Assembly (NCBI GenBank): GCA_011033025.1
Contig: WFMF01000274.1
Span: forward strand, 1-64,000
Reading direction: 5' to 3'
Length of the DNA: 64,000 nt
From: Beroe forskalii
Taxonomy: Eukaryota > Ctenophora > Nuda > Beroida > Beroidae
Under the pieces are notes generated by a model that was given only the letters and a program-made list of their open reading frames with translations, had not been told where the DNA came from and did no database searches. Within the stretch, counting starts at the first letter, position 1. Each line of letters starts with the position of its first letter. Positions 1 to 12,899 of the stretch are shown piece by piece. A program made the translations under genes and the position numbers.

Positions 1-1330
1 CCCTTTAAAGTTGGACCCATTCCTAATAAATCAACATAAAAGAAGTTTCGCTTTCCAGATCCAAATAAAGGTTTTTAAAATCCCCAACGTTTAATTCCTT
101 TTGGCCCCAATGTGAGTTTTTTAACCACCCTTCCTAATCGTTTAAAACCCTTTGTTTTGGTACCTTATTAGGTACCCAATTTCAACCACCCCAAACCCTT
201 CAAAAAAAACCGGGTTTTTGGTTTCGTCAGGCGCGCGTTTAATTTAAAGTTGCCGCCGGTGATCCCAAAAAGGGCCCCTTTGCCGGAAAAAATTCCCATT
301 TTGGTAGGCCTTTTTTAAAAAAGCCCCCTGAACAAAGAATTTGGTTCTTTTTCCAAAAAAATTTTTAAAATTTGTTTAGAAATTTTAAATTTGTGATGAA
401 ACGTTTTTTCTTAAAAAAAAAATTTAAGGGAGGGTTTGGATTTTGGGAAATTTAAAGGGGTGAAAAAATGGAAAATTAAAAGGGAAATTTTTATTGGGCC
501 CCGATAAAAAACCCAAAAGCTTGTTCGAAATTAACCAGGAAAATTTAGCCCCAAACATTTCCGGTGTTTTCCCCTGTTTTCCCTTTTAACCAAACCATTT
601 TTTAAAACCCCCAAAGCGATTTTTTTAAATCCGAGAAAACCTCAAAACCCCGGATTTATTTTACGTTTTTCCCAAATTCGTTTTAACCGGGCTTTGCCTG
701 TAAATTTTTCCCAAAACCGGAACCGCTTTTGGGGTTTTTGGGGAAACCAAATTTAAAACCGGGGGCATTTGTCGTTTCGCCCCCCAAATTTTTAAAAGGA
801 TTTTTGGGGTTCCTTTAATTGCTCGTCCTCTAAATTTCTTGCCAAACCGAAAACTTGAAACGCAAAAAATTTTTTAATGGGGCAAAGAAAAATTTTACTG
901 CGCTTCATTTTAAAATTTCGGGATTTCCAAAATAATTGGCGGTTTCCCTTTTCCAAAAAAAGATTTGAAACGCAAGATTTTTAATGCGTTCTCGAAAAAA
1001 TCGATTTACCGTCGATTTCACCAACCAGATCTTGGGCACATACTGAGGCCGTAGCCTTCAAGCGAAGTTTAAAGCCAAATTCGAGACAGATTCGGAAACG
1101 CAGATGCACGTATAAATTTCGAAAAAGATTTTATCAAATTTTCTGTCACCACTGGGGCACATATAGACAGCCTGCATCTCGATGTTAAATTCGAGATAGC
1201 GACTTGAAACGCAAGATATGGGTTTTGAATGCGTACAAATTTCGAAAAAGTCGATTTAATTGGGCCGATTTTTCAACTAGGACATTCTTGGGCAATACAA
1301 TTGAGTGGTACTGTGTAAGTTTCAAGGAAT
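1..1330 (-). repeat. Degraded, inverted-orientation satellite at the window edge
   Basis: From about 830 to 1330 the sequence is the same ~168 bp satellite as at 1331-4223 but in reverse orientation (GAAACGCAAG, AATGCGT, then TCGAAAAA). Toward base 1 it becomes increasingly garbled, with many doubled or stretched homopolymers, and below about 800 only traces are recognisable. The orientation flips near 1325-1335. There is no coding content. The noise pattern suggests a poorly polished contig end or a fold-back read rather than real divergence; that is inference. Confidence 0.6.
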
Positions 1331-4223
1331 TATGTGCCCCAAGATATCCTGAAAGTTTGGTGAAAATCGGTAAGAGAAATTTTGAGTAAATCGACTTTTT
1401 CGAAATTTGTACGCATTCAGAATATATCCTTGCGTTTCAAGTCATATCTCGGATTTACATAGAAATTCCTTGAAACTTCGCCAGTACACCCAATCTATGT
1501 GCCCCAAGATAGTCCTGAAAGTTTGGTGAAAATCGGTAAGAGAAATTTTGTAAAACGACTTTTTTCGAAATTTGTACGCATTCAAAATAGATCCTTGCGT
1601 TTCAAGTCATATCTCGATTTGGCACATAGAAATTCCTTTGAAACTTACACAGTACACTCCAATTATATGCCCAAAGATATCCTGCAAGTTTGTGAAAATC
1701 GGTAAGAGAAATTTTGGGTAAATAATCTTTTTTTTTCTGAAATTTGTACGCATTCAAAATATATCCTTGCGTTTCAAGTCGTGCATCTCGATTTGGCACA
1801 TAGAAATTCCTTGAAACTTACAGTACACTCCAATTATATGCCCAAAGATATCCTGCAAGTTTGGTGAAAATCGGTAAGAGAAATTTTTGAGTAAATCGAC
1901 TTTTTTCGAAATTTGTACGCATTCAAAATATATCCTTTGCGTTTCAAGTCATATTTCGGATTTGGCACATAGAAATCTTTGAAACTTACACAGTACACTC
2001 CAATTATGTGCCCCAAGATATCCTGAAAGTTTGGTGAAAATCGGTAAGAGAAATTATGAGTAAATCGACTTTTTCGAAATTTGTACGCATTCAGAATATA
2101 TCCTTGTTTCAAGTCATATCTCGGATTTGGCACATAGAAACCCCTTGAAACTTACACAGCACACTCCAATTATGTGCCCCAAGATATCCTGAAAGTTTGG
2201 TGAAAATCGGTAAGAGAAATTTTGAGTAAATCGACTTTTTCGAAATTTGTACGCATTCAAAATATATCCTTGCGTTTCAAATCATATCTCGGATTTGGCA
2301 AATAGAAATTCCTTGAAACTTACACAGTACACTCCAATTATGTGCCCCAAGATATCCTGAAAGTTTGGTGAAAATCGGTAAGAGAAATTTTGAGTAAATC
2401 GACTTTTTCGAAATTTGTACGCATTCAAAATATATCCCAGGTTTCAAGTCATATCTCGGATTTGGCACATAGAAATTCCTTGAAACTTACACAGTACACT
2501 CCAATTATGTGCCCCAAAATATCCTGAAAGTTTGGTGAAAATCGGTAAGAGAAATTTTGAGTAAATCAACTTTTTCGGAATTTGTACGCATTCAAAGTAT
2601 ATCCTTGCGTTTCAAGTCATATCTCGGATTTGGCAAATAGAAATTCCTTGAAACTTACACAGTACACTCCAATTATGTGACCAAGATATCCTGAAAGTTT
2701 GGTGAAAATCGGTAAGAGAAATTTTGAGTAAATCGACTGTTTCGAAATTTGTACGCATTCAAAATATATCCTTGCGTTTCAAGTCATATCTCGGATTTGG
2801 CAAATAGAAATTCCTTGAAACTTACACAGTACACTCCAATTATGTGCCCAAAGATATCCTGAAAGTTGGTGAAACAAAGAGAAATTTTGAGTAAATCGAC
2901 TTTTTCGAAATTTGTACGCATTCAAAATATATCCTTGCGTTTCAAGTCATATCCGGATTTGGCACATAGAAATTCCTTGAAACTTACACAGTACACACTC
3001 CAACAGCCCCAAGATATCTGAAAGTTTGGGAAAAATCGGTAAGAGAAATTTTGAGTAAATCGACTTTTTCGAAATTTGTACGCATTCAAAATATATCCTT
3101 GCGTTTCAAGTCATATCTCGGATTTGGTACAAATAAATTCCTTGAAACTTACACAGTACACCCCAATTATGTGCCCAAAGATATCCTGAAAGTTTGGTGA
3201 AAATCGGTAAGAGAAATTTTGAGTAAATCGACTTTTTCGAAATTTGTACGCATTCAAAATATATCCTTGCGTTTCAAGTCATATCTCGGATTTGGCACAT
3301 AGAAATTCCTTGAAACTTACACAGTACACTCCAATTATGTGCCCAAAGATATCCTGAAAGTTTGGTGAAAATCGGTAAGAGAAATTTTGAGTAAATCGAC
3401 TTTTTTTCGGGAAATTTGTACGCATTCAAAATATATCCTTGCGTTTCAAGTCATATCTCGGATTTGGCACATAGAAATTCCTTGAAACTTACACAGTACA
3501 CTCCAATTATGTGCCCCAAGATATCCTGAAAGTTTGGTGAAAATCAGTAAGAGAAGAGAAATTTTCGAAATTTGTACGCATTCAAAATATATCTCCGTGT
3601 TTCAAGTCACTTTGGCACATAGAAATTTGAACATTAATTTCCAATTAAAGATATCCTGAAAGTTTGGTGAAAATCAGTAAGAGAAATTTTGAGTAAATCG
3701 ACTTTTTCGAAATTTGCGCATTCAAAATATATCCCAGGTTTCCGTCATATCTCGGATTTGGCACATAGAAATTCCTTGAAACTTACACAGTACACTCCAA
3801 TTATGTGCCCCAAGATATCCTGAAAGTTTGGTGAAAATCGGTAAGAGAAATTTTGAGTAAATCGACTTTTTTGAAATTTGTACGCATTCAAAATATATCC
3901 TTGCGTTTCAAGTCATATCTCGGATTTGGCACATAGAAATTCCTTGAAACTTACACAGTACACTCCAATTATGTGCCCCAAGATATCCTGAAAGTTTGGT
4001 GAAAATCGGTAAGAGAAATTTTTGAGTAAATCGACTTTTTCGAAATTTGTACGCATTCAAAATATATCCTTGCGTTTCAAGTCATATCTCGGATTTGGCA
4101 CATAGAAATTCCTTGAAACTTACACAGTACACTCCAATTATGTGCCCCAAGATATCCTGAAAGTTTGGTGAAAATCAGTAAGAGAAATTTTGAGTAAATC
4201 GACTTTTTCGAAATTTGTACGCA
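1331..4223 (+). repeat. Tandem satellite array, ~168 bp unit, about 17 copies
   Basis: Landmarks such as GTACGCATTCAAAATATATC, TCATATCTCGGATTTGGCAC and AAGTTTGGTGAAAATCGGTA recur every 165-173 bases (for example near 1747, 1911, 2081, 2249, 2418, 2583, 2748 and 2917). Most units are over 90% alike by eye; those near 3550-3640 and 3710-3740 carry deletions. The array ends sharply at 4223. Reading frames of 60-100 codons inside it are periodic artefacts. It lies beyond the last visible exon of the BACE-like gene and is either in its next intron or marks where that gene is broken. Confidence 0.95.
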
Positions 4224-5077
4224 GCGTACATTGCGAACACGAAAGTCCAACTCCGCTACTTTAGTACTTTGGATGTGAGCCCACAATCGTCACGAGGAAA
4301 GAGTTAAGCACGGTATTGGGTAGTGCAGAAGTCTGACTATATTTATGAGTGGCACGAAAGTGAAGTTTTGGAATTGATGACGTATGGTGTCAAGGACACG
4401 TCGGAAGTTTAGGAATGTGCGGCATTTAATAGTTAACTTTCAGAGTCTTGACGTGTGGTTGTCAGAAATACAAATTATGGCGACCTGCAGGAATGCGTGT
4501 GAAGTAAAGTGATATCAAGTGGTGTCAAGGATGCAGTCCACATAAAGCGCTGTCATTATTTCCGTACTACGCCTTCAATGACCACACCTTCCGTTATGGT
4601 TCACGCCTTCCTTGACGAGTGAAGACCAGCCCCTCCTACTCCTACCACGCCTTCTTAGACAAGTAATAACCAGCTTCTACTCATAGTTAACCTACAAAAT
4701 TGAATGTTTGAAAATGTAACATCTTGTAACAATGAAACATGATCGCATCACATCGAACCAGTAAATTCAATTAGCCAACATTCAAATCGCATTATCTGCA
4801 CACTAATGGATGTTATTAAATCTTACATTAACTATATTGCGTGACGACAAAATAGTAACATTATCAAACTATGGAAATGAAGGCCAATAAAGCAATAATT
4901 GACTTAGCTGCAAAGTTACAAATAGACTTTCAAACTGTACAAAACCTCGGGGTTATAAATTTTCGAATTCTCAATTTCGGGGTAGTTGAAATTTTTTGGA
5001 TTGACTTACATGAATTATGTGCAAACACATAGTAAATACTAGTTAATGAGTAAACCAACTCTCAAATCGCTCATTAC
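4224..5077. other. Unannotated stretch between satellite and BACE-like exon 7
   Basis: I searched both strands for the expected next protease exon, which should contain a second D-S/T-G catalytic motif, and found none. No other gene is evident. If the gene is intact this is intron sequence. Confidence 0.5.
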
Positions 5078-8000
5078 CTCTGAGCAGTGAGCACCAATAG
5101 AGTTCCCATCAACTGTTAGATCTGTCAGCTCTATCTGATAGTACCATTCCTTTACTATGTCTGTGTAGGTGTAGGATGCGTCAGCAGAACCACCAAATTC
5201 CTGAAGATGACACGAAATGTTACCTTGTGTTGTTTTGAAACCCATGGTGGGGCTGGTTATGTGCCGAAATAGTAACTACATTTTATACATCTACAACGAT
5301 ATACCATACAACGAGGAACCAAACATAACTCAATGCTTCAATGTACCAATCGCCTTACTTGTAAATCAGTAAAATCTAGGCTTTTTATCGGAATGAAATC
5401 TTGAGTATATATGCTAAAACTATGGGGCTGAAGAGTTACTGGACACCCTAATAATACCCTATATAGATTTAGCATAAATATTGGCTATTGATAACACCGG
5501 TTCTCCCCATGAGTATAAACTCTGTGCTAACCTGGTAAACCTGGCACTGGCCCAACCCTTACAGGAATTTATTTCAGACGCCGACCAAACCAGGCTCGCT
5601 TCTACCCAACTACCCAAACAGGAATCTGTTCCAAACCCCTACATTAACATTTAACAACACAACCCTATCTAGAACTCACCAATGCCCCATGTAAGTCAGG
5701 TGTATCCCTGTCTCTCTGTCCACAAAGTGTAACACTGAACAGGGGTTGCGGTATCACGTGACTTTTAGTCAGGGAGTCCAGCACCGGAACACTGCTATGA
5801 GGGCTCGGCTGAAGGGAGGAAAAATAATTTTTTAACTCAATGATGGGATCTCTGTTTATTATCAGCTCAATTGATACTGATTAATGTTTCAGTCAAAGCA
5901 AATAAAGGAAGGAAATCATGTTGGAAAACTTCTGCACTGACTCTTAATTAAAGTCTTACTGTCTTAATCTTCTTGCAAATCTAAAATTTGTTGTGATGTT
6001 ATTTGATAGGTGGAATCAGTTTGTAGACAGTACCTGCATAAGAGCTTGGTATCCCAGTCCGAGGATCCCTTGCCACAGACCACGATACACAAAGAAGTTG
6101 GAGGAGGTGGTGATCACAGAGACATCCACAATCCCACTCTCGCCTGAGGATAAGTATTATCTTCATTTCTGTTTTCATTTTGATCTCATTGCGGCCAAAG
6201 TTCCGCAATCCACGTAAGCCTCTGTGTCTCACAATCACTATCAGATCTGAGATGCCCAATCCGTCCGCAAACTCGCAAAGAAACAGGACCTCAGTAAAAA
6301 GCTCCTAACAGAGGTTCTGTCTCCCGCGGAGCAGCGTGGATGTGGCTGCAAGGCCCCATTTTTGAAGTTTCATTGCTTCTTAATATTCATTCCAACAGCT
6401 GTACGGTCAATTGTACGAATTGGAGGGTCCAAGTGACGGTTAAGTGATTGTAATCCATACATTATTTGGGCAGGACTTCGCTGCGATGGGCAGCTCCTCA
6501 ATAAACCCGCCCGGTCAATGTCATCAATTTTTCACTTGAAATATTGACAGGGACATAAAGCTTGGCGTATAACTTGATTAAAGTTTAGTAAGATAATGAG
6601 CTACTAGTTATTGATGAGTTGATAAGGAAGGTGCCTACTCACATTCCAATTTAACACGGTAAATGCTGTTTCAACACGTTTATGACTGTATGTTTACAAC
6701 GAAAATGATGATATTATTATTATTTATTTATTTTTTTTTCTTATAGTTAAGATGTCGATATCATGATACGATATTCAGATCATTAACTAATTATGTGTAA
6801 CTAATTATGTGTACCTGTAGAACAATTCATAAGCTTTGCTTACCAATCTACAAAATTCATAAGCCAAAATAGTTACAAGGCTTTTAATTTAAAAAGATCT
6901 ACTTTTCTTAGAATTCATGCGCTTTTTAAGATTCAAATGACGCAATTCATATTATGAATTGTGTCAATAAAGCTTATGTATTTCATAAAAGACTCATAAT
7001 TCATTAAGCTTTACGTTTACTTCATCACGCATAACTAACAAGACTCACAATTCATGAGATTGACTTACAGGTTTCGCAATTTATGAGCTTGACTTACAAG
7101 TGTCATAATTCATGAGATTGACTTACAAGTTTCGCAAAGTTTGAAAGTGTCAGTAGCGTAGTACCCATCCCATGAGCCGTTTGAATAGTGAACACTTATA
7201 CTTCTGTCTTTTTTACCGATATAGCTTCCTGATCTGAAAAGGAAGAATTAAATGAGGGTACCTATAAATACACAAAAAGAAAGTTTATTGAAAACGAGAT
7301 CGATTTTGACCAAACCACTGGGCTCGCCCTTTCCATTCATATGTAACACAAATATTGAGAAGGGATCAAAATTCATGGCTTGGCTTAGTGAATGATAAAT
7401 TTAATCAAAACTTTGAACAAAACCTTAATCAGTTACAACTAGAATAAACACTATTTTTCACACACTTTGAAGAATCATAGAAATCATCAACTCCTGCTGA
7501 TAAGGAACCTGCTACAGCAAAGTTAGCACTTCCAGTGTCCACAACTACATTCAACGGTTGAGGAGGGGTACCTGTGGAAATAGCATAAAAGGTCGTATGA
7601 AAGTGTACCAATGACCTCCTACTGTTCCACCCCAAAAGCAGCAGCAGCAGACCCCCTACTGACCCCATAACCCCCTGTGCATTGGTAGAGGCTCATTGGT
7701 ATACTTTCATTCGACCGTATGAAAAGAGGCAAAATAAATAAATTAGAACGCTTCTTTCAAGCTTCTTACGAGCTTGGACATTTTCAGGTGTAGATATCTT
7801 GAAGGGAACAATTTCAGCCGTTTAATCATTTTAACTAAAACATAACTTGTGATTATGTTCACAAACCGGGGAAAATAAGTTTGTGCTACAATAGGTGCAA
7901 ACAAATCAATAGTTTGCTAATAGTACATACCGAGAAATATTTCAATATAGTATCCTAGTTCTGGTTGTCCATAAACTTTTTTCACATTTTTCTGATCCTC

Positions 8001-8293
8001 CAAGGCACCTGCAGAAATTAAAGAATAGCATCGATGTGTTCAGAATTCCTCTGATGATCATTCTAATAATGGGAATATTTGTGAACAAATTAATTGTAAT
8101 AAGATCATTCACACGACTTAATTTAAAAAAAAACAGATAGAAAAGACTAAATGAGCTGGGTAGATTATTTATTTATTCATGGAAAATGGCATTTTACATT
8201 CCCTACTTCCATACCATTCTGATGACTCTTTCCTGATTCAGCAAGAACAAACACTGCACTTAAACAGTAGAAGAAATATAATGCTCCTGCCAT
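5078..8293 (-). CDS. BACE: Beta-secretase (BACE)-like aspartyl protease, N-terminal seven exons
   Basis: Seven minus-strand exons join with matching phases and canonical GT-AG ends: 8215-8293, 7931-8008, 7466-7571, 7127-7233, 6034-6143, 5680-5808 and 5078-5200, giving 244 codons. Exon 1 starts at ATG 8293 with a signal peptide (MAGALYFFYCLSAVFVLAES). Exons 2 and 3 give GYYIEIFLGTPPQPLNVVVD followed by TGSANFAV, the first catalytic Asp motif (Asp64), matching the BACE family GYYVE..VGSPPQ..N..VDTGSSNFAV. Exon 5 has WQGILGLGYQAL (family WEGILGLAYAEI), exon 6 PLFSVTLCG, exon 7 EWYYQIELTDLTV. This family consists of type I membrane proteases of the secretory pathway. The second catalytic motif, C-lobe and membrane anchor are absent; they may lie left of the window beyond the satellite, or the gene is truncated. 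Pepsin/cathepsin D is less likely because the EWYY and NWEGILGLAY-like motifs are BACE-specific. Confidence 0.9.
7022..7130 (-). repeat. 29 bp tandem repeat carrying three copies of a splice donor
   Basis: On the minus strand the exon 4 donor of the BACE-like gene (CTT|GTAAGTC, intron starting 7126) lies in a unit repeated every 29 bases. Further GTAAGTC donors fall at 7097 and 7068, in similar flanks (CAATCTCATGAATT). Confidence 0.8.
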
Positions 8294-8651
8294 CCATCCA
8301 TAAATAAGCTAGAAACTCAAGTTCATTACTGTAGCATGTCAATAAATACCTTTTATGGATTTTGTTGATCATATGAATGAAGATTATAAATCTGATTAAA
8401 GGATAATCTAGTAGAAATAGCCAAATAAAAGTCTATTGAAGATTATAATGTAGGATCAGTCAATGTTAACAAGAACTCAGAATTCGATTGTAACAGTCAT
8501 ACCAGTGTTAAAATATTGGGTCAGATCCCTGGCAGACCTCAGACAGGTCAACTAGTGCTCACTTAGGGACCAGGATCAGCTTTGATATATAAATGATTGC
8601 TTTTACTTAACTGATGGCCATCCGAACTCACTATGACACGAATATCAAAGA

Positions 8652-9660
8652 ATGCAGTTGAACACTATAAGAAAAAAAAGTATAGGTATCAATTTTATAA
8701 ATTTCTGGTATTTAATGTTTTTGCGCGACAGTAAAACTAGTATGTTTTACCTCATGTCTATCAACCTTTTGTTAATTGTAATAACCACACCCAGTATAGT
8801 CAACCCAGGCCCAATTAGTGCAACGTTCAGACCACTTAAAGTTTTCTACAATAATGTCCAAGGCTTTGTAAACCCAAATCACCTTAAGTCTGACTCCCCT
8901 CCATTGAATATGAAAAAAGTCCACGAACTTCATGGCTTTATTTTCACTGAAAAACCTGATATTATCATTCTAAATGAAACCTGGCTAAAGAAATCTATTC
9001 TAGACAACGAAATTTTTCCTCCTGATTCTTATAAAATTTATAGAGCCGACAGGTCCGGTGAAACACATCCCTGGGATCCAAGCAACCCTAAAAAATACCG
9101 TAGGTTTGGTGGTGGTGTTTTAATAGCGCATCGACTTGACATAGCCTTAGAAAGTACCAGAGTTAGTTCGGTGAAAGCATTAGCTGAAATTTTAACATTG
9201 AATTTCAAACTGCCAACAGGTAAAAGGTTAAATCTCTCAACATTCTATCGTGTTGGTAACCTTGGGCTTGAAAATTTTGAATCTGTTAAAACATATCTCA
9301 CCACTCTGGCTGCTAAGAAAAAATTAGACAAACATATCCTCATCGGGGACCTAAATTTCCCTGAAATTTCGTGGCCTGACGAAAACACCTCCGTTGAGCT
9401 GCATAAAAAAGTTTGTCAATTTATTTATGCTTGATCTCAACCACTCTCAACTGATAACTAAACCGACTCATAAAAACGGGAATATGCTTGATTTACTATT
9501 CACCAATGTTCCAGAGTTGATTGAAGATGTTAGTGTAATGGGTTATAAAGAGGCCTGCTCATCAGATCATTTTGGAATTAAATTCTCGCTAAAAGTTAAT
9601 ATAGCACATAAAAATTTCCAAAGAGATCAATGTATAATTATCATAAAGCTGACTGGAAAA
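8652..9660 (+). pseudogene. LINE endonuclease (EEP/APE-like) region, frameshifted
   Basis: An open frame at 8652-9434 gives motifs in the usual order for the exonuclease-endonuclease-phosphatase fold: NNVQG, ILNETWL, FGGGVLIA and IGDLNFPEISW. A shift near 9400-9430 moves the continuation to another frame, which carries LDLLFTNVPELI and the catalytic SDHFGI near 9570. In an active element this domain nicks target DNA to prime reverse transcription. The break separates the SDH motif from the rest. Confidence 0.85.
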
Positions 9661-11798
9661 ATCTAAATTATGATATGAAGAAATTAGACTGGGATAGAAT
9701 TATTGGCAGTCACGACCCATGCGAATCCTGGGAAATTTTCAAAACAGTCCTGAGTAAGCTATGTGACAAATATATTCCTAAAAAGTCTATCAAATATCAA
9801 TTTCAACCACCATGGTTTGACTCGGACTGTGCAAAGGTACTTCGAGAAAAGGAAAAGTGGAGGGCCAAAGCAAATTCCTCAGCTGGTACAGAGGAGGATC
9901 ACAAAAAATTTCGACAACTAAGAAGTGATTTTAAGAAAGTTATGGACGAGAAAATGAGATTAAGTGTAGAAGATGATACCGACCCAGCCCTCGTCTCGAA
10001 GAAATTTTGGAGGCATGTCAAATCCAAAACTAAGTCAACAAGAATACCTGAAACTGTACACTACAAAGGTAAGTATCGCACGAAACCTTCTGATCAAGCC
10101 GACTTATTTAATGCCTTCTTCTGTGACCAGTTCTCTGATAAAAGCAAATACGATATTGACATTGATATGAGTGCCAATAGAAGTTTTCTAGACCTAGAAT
10201 TCCATGTGTTGGATGTCATGTTACTATTGAAAAATGTCAACCCGAATAAAGCCGCCGGCCCTGATGGTATCCATGGTATGGTTCTTAAAACTGTGCTTCT
10301 AGTATAGCCAAACCACTTACGCTGCTTTTTTAATATATCCTTCGTCTCAGGAATTATTCCAAACGACTGGAAACTTGCTTCCGTTGTGCCAGTGCATAAA
10401 AAAAGAAGATAAGGGCTGTGTCGGTAATTATAGACCAATTTCTTTAACTTCACTTGTCATGAAAGTTTTTGAGAGGTGCATACACAAGGAACTTTTTATT
10501 GCCTGCGAAAATTCTCTAGATTCTCGACAACATGGTTTTGTCAATTCTAAGTCATGTACAACACAGATGGTCCCTTTTATACATGACCTTAGTCTTAATA
10601 TCAATAAAGGGACTACTGCTAATATAATTTACTTCGACTTTGCGAAAGCCTTTGACAGTGTGTCTCATGACATCATCCTACATAAGCTGAAGTATGAATT
10701 TAATATCGATGGGCTTATGCTTAGGTTCATCAAGTCTTATCTGGAAGGTCGACTGCAGCAAGTGGTCATAGGAGGAGCCACATCGACCCCCTCCAGTGTA
10801 GATTCAGGTGTGCCGCAGGGTTCCATCCTCGGCCCGCTCCCTATTGTATTATTTATTAACGACATGTTTTCCTGTATCTCTGAGGGAACCCAAATTGTTT
10901 TGTACGCTGACGACACTAAAATATGGAGGAAATCATCACATCGGATGATCATTTTGCTCTCCAGACTGATATAGATAACCTCCAGGCCTGGGCCACCAAA
11001 AACAAGATGAAATTCCACCCTTCAAAATGTAAAGCCCTATCAGTCACAAACAAAATCAATATCCTACATAATCTCCCATGTACAGTATTTAATTATAAAC
11101 TCGGTCGTGTTTTTATTGATTATGTCGACTCTCAGAAGGATCTGGGAGTATATGTTAATGGGAAACTCTCATGGAAGGATCACTGTGATAAGCTTGTTGC
11201 TAACGCCCGGTCTAAACTAGGGTTGTTAATGCGTACATGCCATTTTACATTGGATAGAAAACAAAAGAGAGTATTCTACCTAAGTATTGTTCGTTCAATT
11301 TTTGAACATTGCTCCATTCTATGGCGTCCTTTAAGTAACAATCAAATAGCACCTTTTGATGGCATTCAAAACAGGCTATAAAATGGATTCTTGGTGAGAG
11401 GTTTAATCATTATACTGATATCGAGTATTTTGAAAAACAGAGAGAACTGTCTATATTACCTATTAAGATGAAATTCTATCTTAATGATCTCTGCCTATTT
11501 TATAAAATTATCAATAATCTTGTCATCATTAACCTCCCAGCTGAATTTGAACTCCTAAACCCTGATGAGCTACGGTATACACGGAAAAATTCTGCTGTTA
11601 TTAATAAAGATGATAAAACCAGGATTAAGTGTACTATTAAAAAAAGTGTCGGAGGGTTTTAAAAAATCATTCTTCTGGAGAACAATGGAAATATGGAACA
11701 AGATTCCATATACCATTAGGCAAGTTCCTGCCATCTCGACATTCAAGGGACAGATTACCAAATTCCTGTGGGAAGCCCAAAATGGCTGGCCGGATTGA
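9630..11798 (+). pseudogene. LINE reverse transcriptase region, frameshifted
   Basis: Successive frames carry NPNKAAGPDGI (near 10,240), GNYRPISLTSLVMKVFE (near 10,430), YFDFAKAFDSVSHD with the motif A aspartates (near 10,640), GVPQGSILGPLP (near 10,815) and YADDTKIW (near 10,905), then a C-terminal region to about 11,798. These are the canonical fingers-palm motifs of non-LTR reverse transcriptases. Frames change near 10,310, 10,950, 11,380 and 11,640. After GPL, the usual L-F-x-L is replaced by PIVL, consistent with decay. Confidence 0.88.
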
Positions 11799-12539
11799 AC
11801 ATTATAGAGCATTATGCTATGAGATAATTCGATAGGTCAGGAATGACAGCTCCCGCGACGTAAGTGATACAGAATTTTAACTTTAAAGGGTCCAAGGTGA
11901 TAAGGTAAGAACTTCTTAGGTTTTCTAGTTAGAGTCCAAAAAAATGCTGCTGCTTTAAGGTAACTGATTGATCATTTGTCGACTGACCTGTGACACCACA
12001 TTTCTCATTACTTTTTTATTCATAGTAGCCTTATAGGACCTATTTATTTTTATCATCTCAGAAGACATGACCTAGGGCTGTATTCTGCCTCAATATTTAG
12101 ATAGATATATTTTAAATTCTTTTTTAGTTAGATAGATCTTCGAAATTTTAACCAATTTTCGACCAAACTTTTAACCGAATTTTAACCGAATCCTGACTCA
12201 GGGTTTACTTCATTTGTTATTTAATAATTGAGTTTTAGTATTTGTTTACTTATAGCTTTTTATGGGCACCTAAATATCTATTTATTTATCTTGCGGCTCT
12301 TATATTTATCTATACAAATATAAGTTGATTGTTTTATTTGAGGGGAACACTGTTATTATGGCTCGGCTGTGTTGTGTTCCCCAAGTTATATGTTGCTTTT
12401 AATAAGTAGGAAATTTTAAAAAGTGACATTGTATACATATTACTGCAATATATGATTTGAACCTTTCAAATAAAAAAAAAAACATTATGCACCTTCCAGG
12501 CGTGTTTATGCTATGTATTCAAAAACCCTATAGGCACCA

Positions 12540-12662
12540 GGGTACCGTGCGCAATAAATTATTGCGCACTGTAGTGCCGAAATCTTGATTTATTATGCAC
12601 TGTAGGTCATAATAATTTATTATGGTGCAGTAGAACAGTGCGTAATAATTTATTTCGCACAG
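12540..12662. repeat. Cluster of short inverted repeats
   Basis: GTGCGCAATAAATTATTGCGCAC at 12,548 is a near-perfect palindrome. Related half-sites follow at about 12,590 (TTTATTATGCAC), 12,610 (ATAATAATTTATTATGGTGC) and 12,640 (GTGCGTAATAATTTATTTCG). This is probably debris of a small palindromic element. Confidence 0.5.
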
Positions 12663-12751
12663 TTGAGCAAACTGTACCTTCAAATCTTAATTTAAAACAT
12701 TTCCTTGTGTTTGAAAATATTGCCATTTTTTCGAGTAAAGTCGGTGCATAA

Positions 12752-12899
12752 TTCAGTTTAATAACTTGTAATAATTACTAAACTCAGCATTAAAAAACCT
12801 CGGCCTTCGGCCTCGGTTTTTCAATGCCATATTACACACTCGGGCCTCCGGCCCTCGTGTGTAATATGACGTTTAGTAATTATTACTCGTTACTAAACC
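12752..12899. mobile_element. Small inverted-repeat element with two internal GC hairpins
   Basis: The left end AATAACTTGTAATAATTACT and the right end, read in reverse complement (AGTAACGAGTAATAATTACT), form terminal inverted repeats of about 29 bp. Inside are two hairpins, CCTCGGCCTTCGGCCTCGG and CTCGGGCCTCCGGCCCTCG. At ~148 bp with no coding capacity it looks like a MITE. The GGCCTTCGGCC hairpins resemble those at 42,484-42,769. Confidence 0.7.

Larger units (their letters stand above)
8500..12482 (+). mobile_element. Non-LTR retrotransposon (LINE), CR1/L2-like, degenerate
   Basis: The element encodes an endonuclease followed by reverse transcriptase, then a non-coding 3' region ending in an A-rich tail at 12,470-12,482 (TCAAATAAAAAAAAAAAA). 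The reading frame is broken at least five times (near 9430, 9650, 10,310, 10,950 and 11,380), so this copy cannot make its proteins. The 5' end is not defined; the first recognisable coding starts at 8652 and I see no clear target-site duplication. The apurinic-type endonuclease plus FDFAKAFDSVSH and YADDT motifs place it in the Jockey superfamily (CR1/L2/Rex-like clades); the exact clade needs a phylogeny. It lies 5' of the BACE-like gene, in opposite orientation. Confidence 0.9.

Noticed and set aside
1204-4286. Several 60-100 codon frames at the left edge
   Set aside because: They recur with the satellite period and differ only by indels; no start, splice or domain support.
6000-6259. Plus- and minus-strand frames at this position as independent genes
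   Set aside because: They are shadows of BACE-like exon 5 (6034-6143), whose frame is fixed by phase and by the WQGILGLGY motif.
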